From CBDCWT01 sp965223305 (lineage in GTDB: Bacteria; Planctomycetota; Planctomycetia; Pirellulales; Pirellulaceae): 64,000 bases of DNA. The DNA lies in assembly GCA_965223305.1 (NCBI GenBank), contig CBDCWT010000032.1, forward strand, positions 1-64,000. Direction: 5' to 3'. The notes under the pieces were generated by a model, which was not told where the DNA came from, searched no databases, and saw nothing but the letters and a program-made list of their open reading frames with translations. Below, one piece after another: positions 33,735-42,638 of this stretch (the first letter of the stretch is position 1; every line of letters starts with the position of its first letter). A program made the translations under genes and the position numbers.

Positions 33735-35192
33735 TCAGTCCTCTCGCACCGCTACGACCGTCTGCTTCATCTCCAGCGGCGCTGCCGAGTCTAGCTTGAA
33801 GCGAACTCCGTGTGAGTCCGAGTCGGCCAGCTTGAACTTATCGTGTACCAGTGACAGGCGAAGATTTCGGCCGATCGGGAGACCCTTCAGTGTCGCGGTG
33901 CCATCCTGCTGTACCGCAGTCGTGAAAGGAAAGACGAATTCACGATCGCTCATTTCCAGGTGTTCTCCGGGGGGCAGCAGTTGGTTTCGAACGATGATCT
34001 CAGACCGAATCTGCCTTCCCAGCAACGTGGACCCACTTTTCCAATATCGCTGGTTCGGAGAACTGTAGACGCGTCCTTCGGAGAACGGTTGACCATCGGC
34101 AGTGGAAAACTGCGCTACGACCGTCCCCGTTCGCTCCATGTCCAGTGTGATCGACAATTCGCTGCTGTTCGCTTCGAACAGCTGTCCCATCACGAAGTGC
34201 TGAGCGTCGGCATCCGGAAACGTCGTCTTTGAAATCCAACCTTCACACACTGCAATGAGCTGCAAATCCCCGCCGTGAGGCAGTGATTCGAACTCGAAGG
34301 TGCCATCGGCGTCGATCTTCACCCAATCGTACCAAATCAGGGAAGGGTTCTCGGGATTCCAGCTATCTTCCGCAGGCTTCGGAACCGAGGTGGCCATGAC
34401 GTAGCCCGAGACGGGACGTGGAACATCCTGGGAGGTGTCTCCCAGAACTCGGACTCCGGGGCGCATTTCGATGTTCCGGATACGCACGGCTTGCTGGGGG
34501 CGAACTCTGAGGGGAAGCACGGCGCTAAACAGCGTAGGTCCTCCGTCGCGTAATTGAACGAGCATCGTCTGCCAGGTACCGTCGTTAATTGCGCGAGTTC
34601 GCCGGCCACCGTGATCCGCGTCCTCCCAGAGTTCGGAAGCCGACGGTCCGGCGACCATCACGCCAAATCGAGAGAGAGGCTTCCCGTTCGTGTCGACGGC
34701 TGACAATTCGACTTCGCAGCCGGCCTTCAACGTCACCTCAGCCTGTGGCGGCCCCAAGTCGAAATGGACCGTCTCCTGCACGAAGTTGGCGTGTTTCACC
34801 GAGAAGGTGACCAGGCGAGGAGTGAGCACGCGCGGTCCGGCGCCCACGTGGCTCGGGTAGCTAATGTTAGCCTTGCCGCTAGCGTCGCTGATCACCGTCT
34901 TGGGTGGCCCGATTTTCTCGTAGGGCCAATATCCGTGACCGCCCCGCTCCACCATGCGCATGGCATAGGCCATGACCAGGGCACCGGATATTGGCTGGCC
35001 GTGTTCGTCGGTCAGTACCACGGTCAGATCGGTCATCTCGGTAAAGTCGACTTCCTTTGATCGCGGGACGGTCTCGGCGTCGCGATCAGCTGCCCGAGCT
35101 GCTGAATTCAAGGTCCAAACCAGCATTAGGCCGCCGCAGAGGGCGACCGCCGCCAGTCGAGTTCTCGATCCGCGCTGTTCGTTCTTCGACAT
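33735..35192 (-). CDS. Exported protein with carboxypeptidase-regulatory-like (Ig-type) domains
   Basis: A 485-residue protein. The start MSKNEQRGSRTRLAAVALCG at 35192 gives a signal peptide ending near SAARA. The mature part contains beta-sandwich segments typical of carboxypeptidase-regulatory-like or Ig-like domains: LTVVLTDEHGQPISGALVMA, VISDASGKANISYPSHVGAG, VELSAVDTNGKPLSRFGVMV and IDADGTFEFESLPHGGDLQL. No catalytic site was seen. Such proteins are common in planctomycetes and often stand near membrane transport genes. It heads an operon with the two PepSY-type membrane proteins, suggesting a cell-envelope complex of three parts. It is divergent from the efflux operon. Confidence 0.6.
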   Translation of the reverse strand: MSKNEQRGSRTRLAAVALCGGLMLVWTLNSAARAADRDAETVPRSKEVDFTEMTDLTVVLTDEHGQPISGALVMAYAMRMVERGGHGYWPYEKIGPPKTVISDASGKANISYPSHVGAGPRVLTPRLVTFSVKHANFVQETVHFDLGPPQAEVTLKAGCEVELSAVDTNGKPLSRFGVMVAGPSASELWEDADHGGRRTRAINDGTWQTMLVQLRDGGPTLFSAVLPLRVRPQQAVRIRNIEMRPGVRVLGDTSQDVPRPVSGYVMATSVPKPAEDSWNPENPSLIWYDWVKIDADGTFEFESLPHGGDLQLIAVCEGWISKTTFPDADAQHFVMGQLFEANSSELSITLDMERTGTVVAQFSTADGQPFSEGRVYSSPNQRYWKSGSTLLGRQIRSEIIVRNQLLPPGEHLEMSDREFVFPFTTAVQQDGTATLKGLPIGRNLRLSLVHDKFKLADSDSHGVRFKLDSAAPLEMKQTVVAVRED

Positions 35193-35444
35193 CGATCTGC
35201 TCAGTACAAAAGTGTCCACCACCGCGCTCCTGCTTTTATGGCTGGTTGGCCGAAGTTGGGTCAAGTGCGACATCTCGCCGCACACGACGGCGAAGTCCGG
35301 GCAAGCTATGCTTACAGGGCGGCCCAATCAACGATTTCTTGACTTCTAGGAGTTCAATTTTTCCCGAGCCAGAACGAACTTCTTCCCAGCCGGGGACCCG
35401 AGTAAGATAGACATGGGTTTAGCGGGCTTAGTCATGGTGTATTG

Positions 35445-36722
35445 ATGGCGAACAAGAGATTCTTCATGTGGATGTCGGGGTTGGTGTCGCTGCTGATAGC
35501 CATCAGCGGGGGCATTTTGAACGTCGCCTTGACCAACATGAAAGCGGCCCCGGCCAAAGTGAGTCAAACGCGGCCCAGCATAGCCGTGACCACACAGGTT
35601 GCCCAACGCCAGCCCTATTGTGAACAGTTAGTTGGCTACGGTAAAGCGAGACCTTTGACGATCACCGAGGTGGATGCCGGGGTGACGGGCGACGTGGTTT
35701 GGCGGGCGGTGGAGCTCGAAGCGGGAATCTTCGTGAAGGCAGGGGACGAGCTGGTTCGGATCGACGACCGCGACCTAAAAACCGCGGTGGCCGCCGCCAC
35801 CGCTCGTTTGACTCAGGCGAAGTTCGCGCTGCGACAACATAAGATCTCGCTGGAAAAACTGCTCGATCTCGCCGACGTTTCCCAGACCGAGTTGGAGACT
35901 GCAACGCGATCGCACGGACGATTGGAAGAGCTCAGGCAGAGTGCGGCGATTTCGGAGGAGGAGCTCGACGCAAGCTTGCTCCAACTGGCTCAACGACAAC
36001 GTGCACTACTCGAATTGCAACACCAGGCTGAGCGAGCGCCTCCGGAGATCGAGCGCGCCCAAGCGGAAGTAGAGGCAGCGGCGGCGTCGCTCGAGCAAGC
36101 CCAGAATGATCTCGATCGTACGACTGTGCGGGCTCCCTACGACGGTTTTGTTGACGAGAGGATGGTCCAGCTCGGAGAACGGGTTTCGCCGGGCACGCCC
36201 CTGTTTCGCATCGTCGATACCTCCCAGATCGAGATTCCCATCGCGCTGTCGGCCTCGGAGTATCCGGTTGTCAGACCGGGTTCGTCGGCCGCTGTCCGCC
36301 TGGCCGAGGGTGGGCCTGTGGTCTGGAACGGAGCAGTGGCACGCGTTTCGCCAATGATCGACGATCGTGACCGGACTTTTTTCGCTTTCCTCTCGATACC
36401 AGGTTCCAGCGAAAAGCCGTTGGTGCCTGCGGGTGCGTTCGTTGTCGCGGAAATCGAAGGAACTAAACACCAAGACGTCGTCGCGGTGCCGCGTACGGCC
36501 CTGGTGGGCAACCGCATCTACATCGCAGCTCCTGTGGAAGGTGCGGACGATGTGTCGGTGATCGAGGCCCGCATCCCCAGCGTTCACCGCTTGTTGACGG
36601 ATATCGCTCTGCTAGGCGGTGGGGTTGAACCCGGCGAGAAGATTGTTGTCACGAATGTCGAGAAGATCGGTGACGGCTCTCGAGTTGTCATTGCCGAGCG
36701 TTCCGAGACGGACAGCAAATAG
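35445..36722 (+). CDS. RND efflux periplasmic adaptor (membrane fusion protein)
   Basis: A 425-residue adaptor. It starts with a membrane helix, RFFMWMSGLVSLLIAISGGI, and continues with a lipoyl-type half (GVTGDVVWRAVELEAGIFVK-AGDELVRIDDRDL), a long helical hairpin of about 140 residues (LTQAKFALRQHKISLEKLLD, AQAEVEAAAASLEQAQNDLD), then the second lipoyl half RTTVRAPYDGFVDERMVQLG and beta-barrel segments. It links the inner-membrane pump to an outer-membrane channel, which is not encoded here. ATG at 35445 is preferred to the TTG three bases earlier. The RND pump gene follows after 53 bases. The substrate is unknown. Confidence 0.88.
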   Translation: MANKRFFMWMSGLVSLLIAISGGILNVALTNMKAAPAKVSQTRPSIAVTTQVAQRQPYCEQLVGYGKARPLTITEVDAGVTGDVVWRAVELEAGIFVKAGDELVRIDDRDLKTAVAAATARLTQAKFALRQHKISLEKLLDLADVSQTELETATRSHGRLEELRQSAAISEEELDASLLQLAQRQRALLELQHQAERAPPEIERAQAEVEAAAASLEQAQNDLDRTTVRAPYDGFVDERMVQLGERVSPGTPLFRIVDTSQIEIPIALSASEYPVVRPGSSAAVRLAEGGPVVWNGAVARVSPMIDDRDRTFFAFLSIPGSSEKPLVPAGAFVVAEIEGTKHQDVVAVPRTALVGNRIYIAAPVEGADDVSVIEARIPSVHRLLTDIALLGGGVEPGEKIVVTNVEKIGDGSRVVIAERSETDSK

Positions 36723-36775
36723 CGGCGTGATACCGGCAACTGACACTGGCAACCCACAACCCCAAGTTTCCCACC

Positions 36776-39700
36776 GTGAACCTGACTGGCCTTTCCGTCC
36801 GCAATCCAGTTGCTGTACAGCTGCTGATGTTCGCCTCCATCGCTGGCGGCATCTACTGTGCGCTGACTGCGACGCGTGAGTTCTTCCCGACGTTCGAGAT
36901 GAACTTGATCACGGTCGTCGTTCCCTATCCAGGTGCTACTCCGGACGAGATCGAGAAGTCGGTGACTTTGCCGATCGAACGAGGGTTGCAGGAGTTGCGA
37001 GATGTCAAAGAGGTCCGCTCGACGATCTCCGAAGGCTCGTCTACCACGATTGTCGAACTGGAGCAGGACGCCGCAGACCCGGATCAGGTTCTCAACGATG
37101 TGCGTGGACATTTCGACCGGGTCAAACCGGACCTTCCTGACGGAGTCGAGGATCCTGTTGTCTCGATGTCGGAGCCGTTGCTGCCGGTGATCGCGGTTGT
37201 CTTGTACGGTGACGTTACTGAGGAACAGCTGCGAGATTCCGCGATTGACGTTCGTGACGAACTACAGACGATTCCGGGGATCACTCGGATCGCCGTTTCG
37301 GGGATTCGCGAACGCGAGATTTGGGTCGAGGTCCAGCCGGCGGCGTTGGAGGCAAACGGCTTGACGTTTGGCGAGGTGGGACAGGCCATCGCCGCGGGTA
37401 ACCTAGACCTGCCTGGCGGTCAGGTGAAGAGTCGTGATGGGAACATCCGCATCCGCACCAAGTCCGAAACGGACCGGGCTCACAAGCTCGAGCAACTCCA
37501 GGTACGTTCTGGGCGAGACGGCGCGGCCACTCGTCTGGGCGACATCGCTACGGTCAAGGAAGCATTCGAAGACCGTGTGATCAGTGGACGCTACCGCGGC
37601 AAGAGGGCGGTCCAGTTAATCATCTTCAAGGGGGAACAAGAGGACGCTCTTGACATCTCACAAGCGATCAAAGAGTACGTCAGCGAAAACCCCACGATCC
37701 GCGGCGGCGCGATCTCCGTCACCACCACGCTCGACCTGTCTAGGTTCATCCAGCAACGATTGGAACTGCTAGGTCGCAATGCCTTGTGGGGCCTGCTGTT
37801 GGTGGGAATCACTTTGGCCATTTTTCTCGACTTGCGAGTCGCCTTTTGGGTGGCAGCCGGATTGCCTATTTCGCTGTGCGGGACTTTGATCGTGATGAAC
37901 TGCTGGGGCATCACGGTCAATCTGATGTCCATGTTTGGCATGATCGTTGTGCTGGGGCTGATCGTCGACGATGCCATCGTGATTGGCGAGAACATCTTTA
38001 CGAAGATGCGGCAAGGCCTTCCATTAATGGAGGCAGCGATCGAGGGGACCCGCGAAGTCTCGCTGCCTGTGTTGGCTGCCGTGTTGACAACCATCGTTGC
38101 CTTCGCCCCACTGGCGTTCATCGAAGGGCCGATGGGCACCATCTTTCGCGAGCTACCTCTGGTGATGATTGCGGCGCTGGCCATCTCACTCGTTGAGGCC
38201 TTCGTCATTCTGCCAATGCATCTGGCCCACATGCGACGGAAACCGAGCACCACATCGTCCTTGGCTCGGGCGAAACATCAGTTGCTTGAAGAGTACTTCC
38301 CGTCGCTCTACGAACCAGTTCTGCGGTTTGTCTTGCGTTGGCGTTATCCAGCACTTGCCGCCACGTTCTTGTACGGTGCCGTTGTCGTTGGAATGGTACA
38401 AGGCGGTATCATCCCGTACGTGTTCATCCAAGAAGAAGATGCCGAGACGATCATGGTCACGCTCGAGATGGCGGCCGGAACCACCGAGCGACGAACCTTG
38501 GAGGTCGTCGAGTTGATCGAGACAATCGTGCTCGACCAGCCCGAAGTGGCGAGTGCCTACGCAGTCCTCGGAGCGGCGTTTGACGATCAAGGTGCGGCGA
38601 GTTCGGCTGACCCTGCTACGCTGGGGCAGTTGACGATCGAGTTGCTGCCGGGGAACGTCCGCGAGCAGGAAGGAATGCGTTCGTCCAAAGAACTGCTGGC
38701 GCAACTCCGCCGGCGAACTGCGACCATCCCAGGAATCGATAAGCTGACCTACTTAGCCCAGTCGGGTGGACCTAGCGGACCGGAGCTCGAGATTCGCGTG
38801 AGCGGAATCGAATTCGAGACGCTGAGTGGGGCCGTCGATCACGTCCGGGAACAGATCGAGCAATTCGATGGGGTATTGCAGATCGAGGACGACCTAAAGG
38901 TCGGTAAGCTCGAAGTTCAACTGGAGCTCAAAGAGACAGCTCGCTCGCTGGGGCTGACCACGCGTGACTTGGCGATCCTGGTCCGTTCTGCGCTCTACGG
39001 TTTTGAGGCCCAAAAACTGCAGGACGAACGTGGCGAAATCAAGGTGCGCGTCGTACTGCCCGAAGCATCGCGGATGAGTCTAGCGAACCTCGAGCGGTTG
39101 CGAGTGCCGACTCCTAGCGGCGGGCGCGTGCCATTGATGGAGGTGGCCTCTCTGAAGACAGAGCGAGGCTTCGGAACGCTGGCGCGGGTTGATGGCCGCC
39201 GCGCGATCACCATCACCGCTGACGTGGACGAAGATACAGCGAACGCGCACGACATCGTGGAACAGCTTCGCGAGAAGCTGGCGGACATCGGTGAGCGATA
39301 TCCCGGCGTCAGCATCTCTTTTGAAGGCCAGCAGCGAGACCAAATAGAGGCCTTCGGTTCACTTTATTTCGGCTTCCCTGCCGCAATGCTGGGAATCTAT
39401 GCGATCATCGCCATCCTGTTTCGTTCCTATCTTCAGCCGTTCATCGTAATGGCTGCCATTCCCTATTCGCTGGTCGGCGCGATGTTGGGACACTACCTTG
39501 TCGGGTATCCGTTCACGCTCCTTTCCATGATTGGCTCGGTGGCTCTTGCGGGCATCGTTGTCAACGACAGCTTGATCTTGGTCGACTTCGTCAACCGGGC
39601 CCGCAGACAGGGTATGCCTCTTGTTGATGCCGTGGTGCATGGCGGCAAGTCGCGCCTCAGGGCTATCGTGCTCACGTCGTTGACAACGATTTCAGGTCTG

Positions 39701-39943
39701 GGTCCGATGATGTTGGAGCAGAGTTTCCAGGCGAAGTTCCTGATCCCGATGGCGGTCTCGATCATCTTTGGCTTGGCATTTGCCACAGGGCTGACACTGT
39801 TGCTACTACCAGTTCTGTACATCGTGCTAGATGACCTCAAGAAGCTGCCGTCGCGAATCCTGCGCATGGCTCAGCCTAGGCAAGCAGATACAGCAGACAC
39901 AGCAGATACAATCGCTGCCGAGCCAGAAGCCATTCGATACTAA
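36776..39943 (+). CDS. RND-family (HAE1/AcrB-like) efflux transporter
   Basis: A 1055-residue inner-membrane pump starting with GTG at 36776 (MNLTGLSVRNPVAVQLLMFA). It has the duplicated RND layout: helix 1, a large periplasmic loop (PYPGATPDEIEKSVTLPIER), helices 2-6 with the proton-relay segment GMIVVLGLIVDDAIVIGENI, a second loop, and helices 8-12 with GSVALAGIVVNDSLILVDFV. The relay aspartates in VDDAI are present. It exports compounds using the proton gradient with the adaptor upstream. The C-terminus (ADTADTADTIAAEPEAIRY) is low complexity. The stop TAA is formed by the left edge of MITE copy 4, which suggests that the native end was changed by the insertion. Confidence 0.92.
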   Translation: MNLTGLSVRNPVAVQLLMFASIAGGIYCALTATREFFPTFEMNLITVVVPYPGATPDEIEKSVTLPIERGLQELRDVKEVRSTISEGSSTTIVELEQDAADPDQVLNDVRGHFDRVKPDLPDGVEDPVVSMSEPLLPVIAVVLYGDVTEEQLRDSAIDVRDELQTIPGITRIAVSGIREREIWVEVQPAALEANGLTFGEVGQAIAAGNLDLPGGQVKSRDGNIRIRTKSETDRAHKLEQLQVRSGRDGAATRLGDIATVKEAFEDRVISGRYRGKRAVQLIIFKGEQEDALDISQAIKEYVSENPTIRGGAISVTTTLDLSRFIQQRLELLGRNALWGLLLVGITLAIFLDLRVAFWVAAGLPISLCGTLIVMNCWGITVNLMSMFGMIVVLGLIVDDAIVIGENIFTKMRQGLPLMEAAIEGTREVSLPVLAAVLTTIVAFAPLAFIEGPMGTIFRELPLVMIAALAISLVEAFVILPMHLAHMRRKPSTTSSLARAKHQLLEEYFPSLYEPVLRFVLRWRYPALAATFLYGAVVVGMVQGGIIPYVFIQEEDAETIMVTLEMAAGTTERRTLEVVELIETIVLDQPEVASAYAVLGAAFDDQGAASSADPATLGQLTIELLPGNVREQEGMRSSKELLAQLRRRTATIPGIDKLTYLAQSGGPSGPELEIRVSGIEFETLSGAVDHVREQIEQFDGVLQIEDDLKVGKLEVQLELKETARSLGLTTRDLAILVRSALYGFEAQKLQDERGEIKVRVVLPEASRMSLANLERLRVPTPSGGRVPLMEVASLKTERGFGTLARVDGRRAITITADVDEDTANAHDIVEQLREKLADIGERYPGVSISFEGQQRDQIEAFGSLYFGFPAAMLGIYAIIAILFRSYLQPFIVMAAIPYSLVGAMLGHYLVGYPFTLLSMIGSVALAGIVVNDSLILVDFVNRARRQGMPLVDAVVHGGKSRLRAIVLTSLTTISGLGPMMLEQSFQAKFLIPMAVSIIFGLAFATGLTLLLLPVLYIVLDDLKKLPSRILRMAQPRQADTADTADTIAAEPEAIRY

Positions 39944-40121
39944 CCCGAATTATTCATGAGCGATCTGCTGCGAGGTCGTAAGTCCATCCGTGGCTTCGTC
40001 ATGCTTCACAATTCTCCCTCGACGTATTGCTTCAATACGCCTGCGGAAGAATTGCTCGCCTTCCTTGCCACGAACGTACTTACAACCTCTCGCCACGATC
40101 TTCATGAATAATCCGGGCTAA
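39940..40121 (-). mobile_element. 180-bp palindromic MITE-like element, copy 4
   Basis: A full copy with CTAA on both sides as a direct repeat; if the tetramer belonged to the inverted repeats the right side would read TTAG. This is the best single evidence for target duplication. The MKIVARG ORF runs 40105 down to 39950 and equals copy 3. The left edge provides the stop of the RND gene, and the phoD-like stop is 15 bp to the right. Confidence 0.93.
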
Positions 40122-40136
40122 TGCACCAGGCATTCA

Positions 40137-41297
40137 CTACGGCGTCAACTCGCTGAAGCGAACTTGCTCCTGAATCCGTGCTTCCCCCCCAACGTCGCAG
40201 ATGGTGATCGTGGCCAGGGGATCCGGATCACGCCAGTCAACTTCCAGCAAACCGAAATTCTCGGCAACCAGCGGGTCCCCAACCCGATGACTGTTGGGTG
40301 CCGGCAAGGTGCCTCGGTGATGGGTGAGCCCGCTGGATGTCGCCTCGAGGAAGTCATGCTCTGCGAATCGGGCCCGGGTCAACTCGCCCAAGTGCTGGTC
40401 ACCACTGAGCAGCAGGACCGGGCTGTTGGCCTCGCGCTTTAACAGTGTCAGCAACCGACTTCGCTCGTGTGGAAAATTGTTCCACTTCTCGAAGGGATGA
40501 TCTGCCGGCAGTACTTGAATGCTCGATACGATCAGCCTCAGCTCGGCGGGCCGCTCCAGTTGGCGCGCCAACCATTGCCATTGCTGTTCGCCCAACATGC
40601 TCTTCTCGGGATTGTCGTCCGCAACGTAGATCGTTCGGCCGGCAAAGGTGATGCCGGCTAGTTGGCTGCGGTGGTAGCGTGTGTCGAGCAGTACGACTTG
40701 AACTCGTCTCCCGGCGGGGCCGAACACCTCCGCGTGGTAAACGCCACGCCGTTTTCTTCGCGGTGAGGCCGCGGGCACGCGAAGGAAGTCCAGCAAGGCC
40801 GCTTGCGAGCCGACTTTGTGTGGATGTTCGCTACCCCCGTCGTTGATCCCGTAGTCGTGGTCGTCCCAAGTTCCCAGGAGGCGGCAGGACGTCCTTAGTT
40901 TTTGAAAGCCGGGTTGTTCGTTCAGCTTCCGGTAGGCGGCACGGATTTGGAGCGGGTGCGTCGAGTCAGCGTAGACGTTGTCGCCGAGCAACAATATCAG
41001 CTCGGGACGTTTTTCCTGGATGGCATCCCAGATCGGTTGCGGTTTGTCTTGATGAGCGCACGAGCCGAAGGCAATTCGCGAGAAGGGAGCGCGCCGCGGC
41101 AGGTTGTCTTGGGCCGAGCTCGCAGCCGCCATCAGCAGCAGCGAGATCGCCGCGCAGAAGCCGCGCAAGCCATTCGTGGCGCGAGCAGCGCTAGGCTCGT
41201 CTGCTCGGTGTTTCTTCCAGTCGGCTCCCGGCACAGTCACTGGCATCTTCTCCCGAATACCTTCAAACCACGGGGCTGGATTTGCTTTCCTGCGCAT
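40137..41297 (-). CDS. PhoD-like alkaline phosphatase (metallophosphatase)
   Basis: A 386-residue exported enzyme of the PhoD family, which hydrolyses phosphomonoesters and diesters at a metal centre. Blocks include FGSCAHQDKPQPIWDAIQEK, ILLLGDNVYADSTH, LLGTWDDHDYGINDGG, VVLLDTRYHRS and LLLSGDQHLGELTRA, covering the metal ligands. A hydrophobic segment LRGFCAAISLLLMAAASSAQ is the export signal, preceded by a long N-terminal extension, so the real start may be at 41246 (MPVTVPGADWKK) or later. No ribosome site was seen before 41297. The gene fills exactly the gap between MITE copies 4 and 5. Confidence 0.85.
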   Translation of the reverse strand: MRRKANPAPWFEGIREKMPVTVPGADWKKHRADEPSAARATNGLRGFCAAISLLLMAAASSAQDNLPRRAPFSRIAFGSCAHQDKPQPIWDAIQEKRPELILLLGDNVYADSTHPLQIRAAYRKLNEQPGFQKLRTSCRLLGTWDDHDYGINDGGSEHPHKVGSQAALLDFLRVPAASPRRKRRGVYHAEVFGPAGRRVQVVLLDTRYHRSQLAGITFAGRTIYVADDNPEKSMLGEQQWQWLARQLERPAELRLIVSSIQVLPADHPFEKWNNFPHERSRLLTLLKREANSPVLLLSGDQHLGELTRARFAEHDFLEATSSGLTHHRGTLPAPNSHRVGDPLVAENFGLLEVDWRDPDPLATITICDVGGEARIQEQVRFSELTP

Positions 41298-41304
41298 CGC
41301 CGGG

Positions 41305-41486
41305 CTAGCCCGAATTATTCATGAGCGATCTGCTGCGAGGTCGTAAGTCCATCCGTGGCTTCGTCATGCTTCACAATTCTCCCGCGAAGTATTGCTTCAA
41401 TACGCCTACGGAAGAATTGCTCGCCTTCCTTGCCACGAACGTACTTACAACCTCTCGCGACAATCTTCATGAATAATCCGGGCTAG
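41305..41486 (-). mobile_element. 180-bp palindromic MITE-like element, copy 5
   Basis: A full copy flanked by CTAG on both sides. It is the most diverged copy: in the MKIVARG ORF (41470 down to 41315) it has ATC-GTG to ATT-GTC (Ile-Val, synonymous), CGC to CGT (Arg, synonymous), CGA to CGC (Arg, synonymous) and CGT to CTT (Arg to Leu). It lies between the divergent phoD-like and quinone oxidoreductase genes. Confidence 0.92.
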
Positions 41487-41620
41487 GCGAGCACGCTCTC
41501 CGCGGCACCGCTTCACCGTTGTACCAGCTTGACGCCGGCGTGGCGAACCAGGAGACTCCTGGGAAGAGAGACCACTTCTCGGCTTTTGAAGACTGTACAA
41601 ATGAACGATCGAGGGCATCG

Positions 41621-42598
41621 ATGACCAAAGCGATACGAATTCACGAAACGGGGGGACCGGAGGTTCTGCGCTGGGAGGATGTCGACGTCGGCGAGCCGCA
41701 AGCCGGTGAAGTTCTGCTGCGACAGACCGCCGTGGGATTGAATTTCATCGATACCTACCATCGCAGCGGCGTCTATGCGGTCGATGAGCTGCCATCGGGA
41801 ATCGGGGTCGAGGGAGCGGGTGTGGTTGAAGAAGTCGGGGATGGTGTGCAAGAACTGCGGCCGGGGGATCGGGTCGCCTACGCGGGCGGACCGCTCGGTA
41901 GCTACGCCGAACGGCGCAGGATGCCCACCGCGCGGCTCGTCAAGCTACCAGAGTCGCTGGACGACCAACAGGCCGCCGCGACCATGTTAAAAGGACTCAC
42001 GACGCACTACCTCATCCGCCGCTGTTACCCCGTAAAGCCGGGTGATACGATTCTCATCCACGCTGCGGCCGGGGGTGTCGGGCTGCTCGTTTGCCAATGG
42101 GCCAGTCACTTGGGAGCAACCGTGATTGGCACCGTCAGCACGCCGGCCAAGGCCGAGCTGGCAACGGCCCACGGCTGTCATCACACGATACTCTACCGGG
42201 ACGAAGACTTCGTCCAACGTGTCCGTGAACTGACCGGAGGCGAAGGCGTTCCAGTCGTCTACGACTCCGTCGGCCGAGATACGTTCGACGCGTCCTTAGA
42301 CTGCCTGCGACCGTTGGGACTTATGGTAACGTTCGGCCAGTCGTCGGGGATCGTGCCGCCCTTTAAGGTCCACGAACTGACAGCACGCGGTTCGTTGTTC
42401 TTGACGAGGCCAACCTTGGCTACTTACACGGCGACACGTGAACAACTCGTCGCTAACGCCACGGAGCTGTTCGACGTTGTCACCAAAGGCGTTGTCAAGA
42501 TCGAGATCAACCAAACCTATCCCCTGGCACAAGCCGAACAAGCTCACCGCGACTTGGAAGGCCGCCGGACGACCGGTGCTACAGTACTGCTCCCGTAG
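41621..42598 (+). CDS. NADPH:quinone oxidoreductase, zeta-crystallin type
   Basis: A 325-residue zinc-free medium-chain reductase. It starts MTKAIRIHETGGPEVLRWED at 41621, in agreement with the family. VGLNFIDTYHRSGVYAVDEL and GVEGAGVVEEVGDGVQELRP are typical of QOR. The cofactor-binding part is ILIHAAAGGVGLLVCQWASH, and AEQAHRDLEGRRTTGATVLL closes the protein. It reduces quinones one electron at a time using NADPH. The zinc-ligand cysteines of alcohol dehydrogenases are absent. A VOC-family gene follows after 40 bases in the same direction, suggesting an operon related to electrophile or redox stress (inference). Confidence 0.9.
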   Translation: MTKAIRIHETGGPEVLRWEDVDVGEPQAGEVLLRQTAVGLNFIDTYHRSGVYAVDELPSGIGVEGAGVVEEVGDGVQELRPGDRVAYAGGPLGSYAERRRMPTARLVKLPESLDDQQAAATMLKGLTTHYLIRRCYPVKPGDTILIHAAAGGVGLLVCQWASHLGATVIGTVSTPAKAELATAHGCHHTILYRDEDFVQRVRELTGGEGVPVVYDSVGRDTFDASLDCLRPLGLMVTFGQSSGIVPPFKVHELTARGSLFLTRPTLATYTATREQLVANATELFDVVTKGVVKIEINQTYPLAQAEQAHRDLEGRRTTGATVLLP

Positions 42599-42638
42599 TT
42601 TTACTCCCCAGTCCCTGATCCATCTAAGCGAGGAACCA

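Noticed and set aside
41298..41312. CGGGCTAGCCCG palindrome at the left edge of MITE copy 5 as remnant of another element end
   Set aside because: Only four bases outside the CTAG match the element end; too short to support a nested copy.
39940..41486. phoD-like gene as cargo of a compound transposon made of MITE copies 4 and 5
   Set aside because: Each MITE has its own matching flank (CTAA/CTAA and CTAG/CTAG). A compound unit would have matching outer flanks, but these are CTAA and CTAG. Independent insertions explain the pattern.
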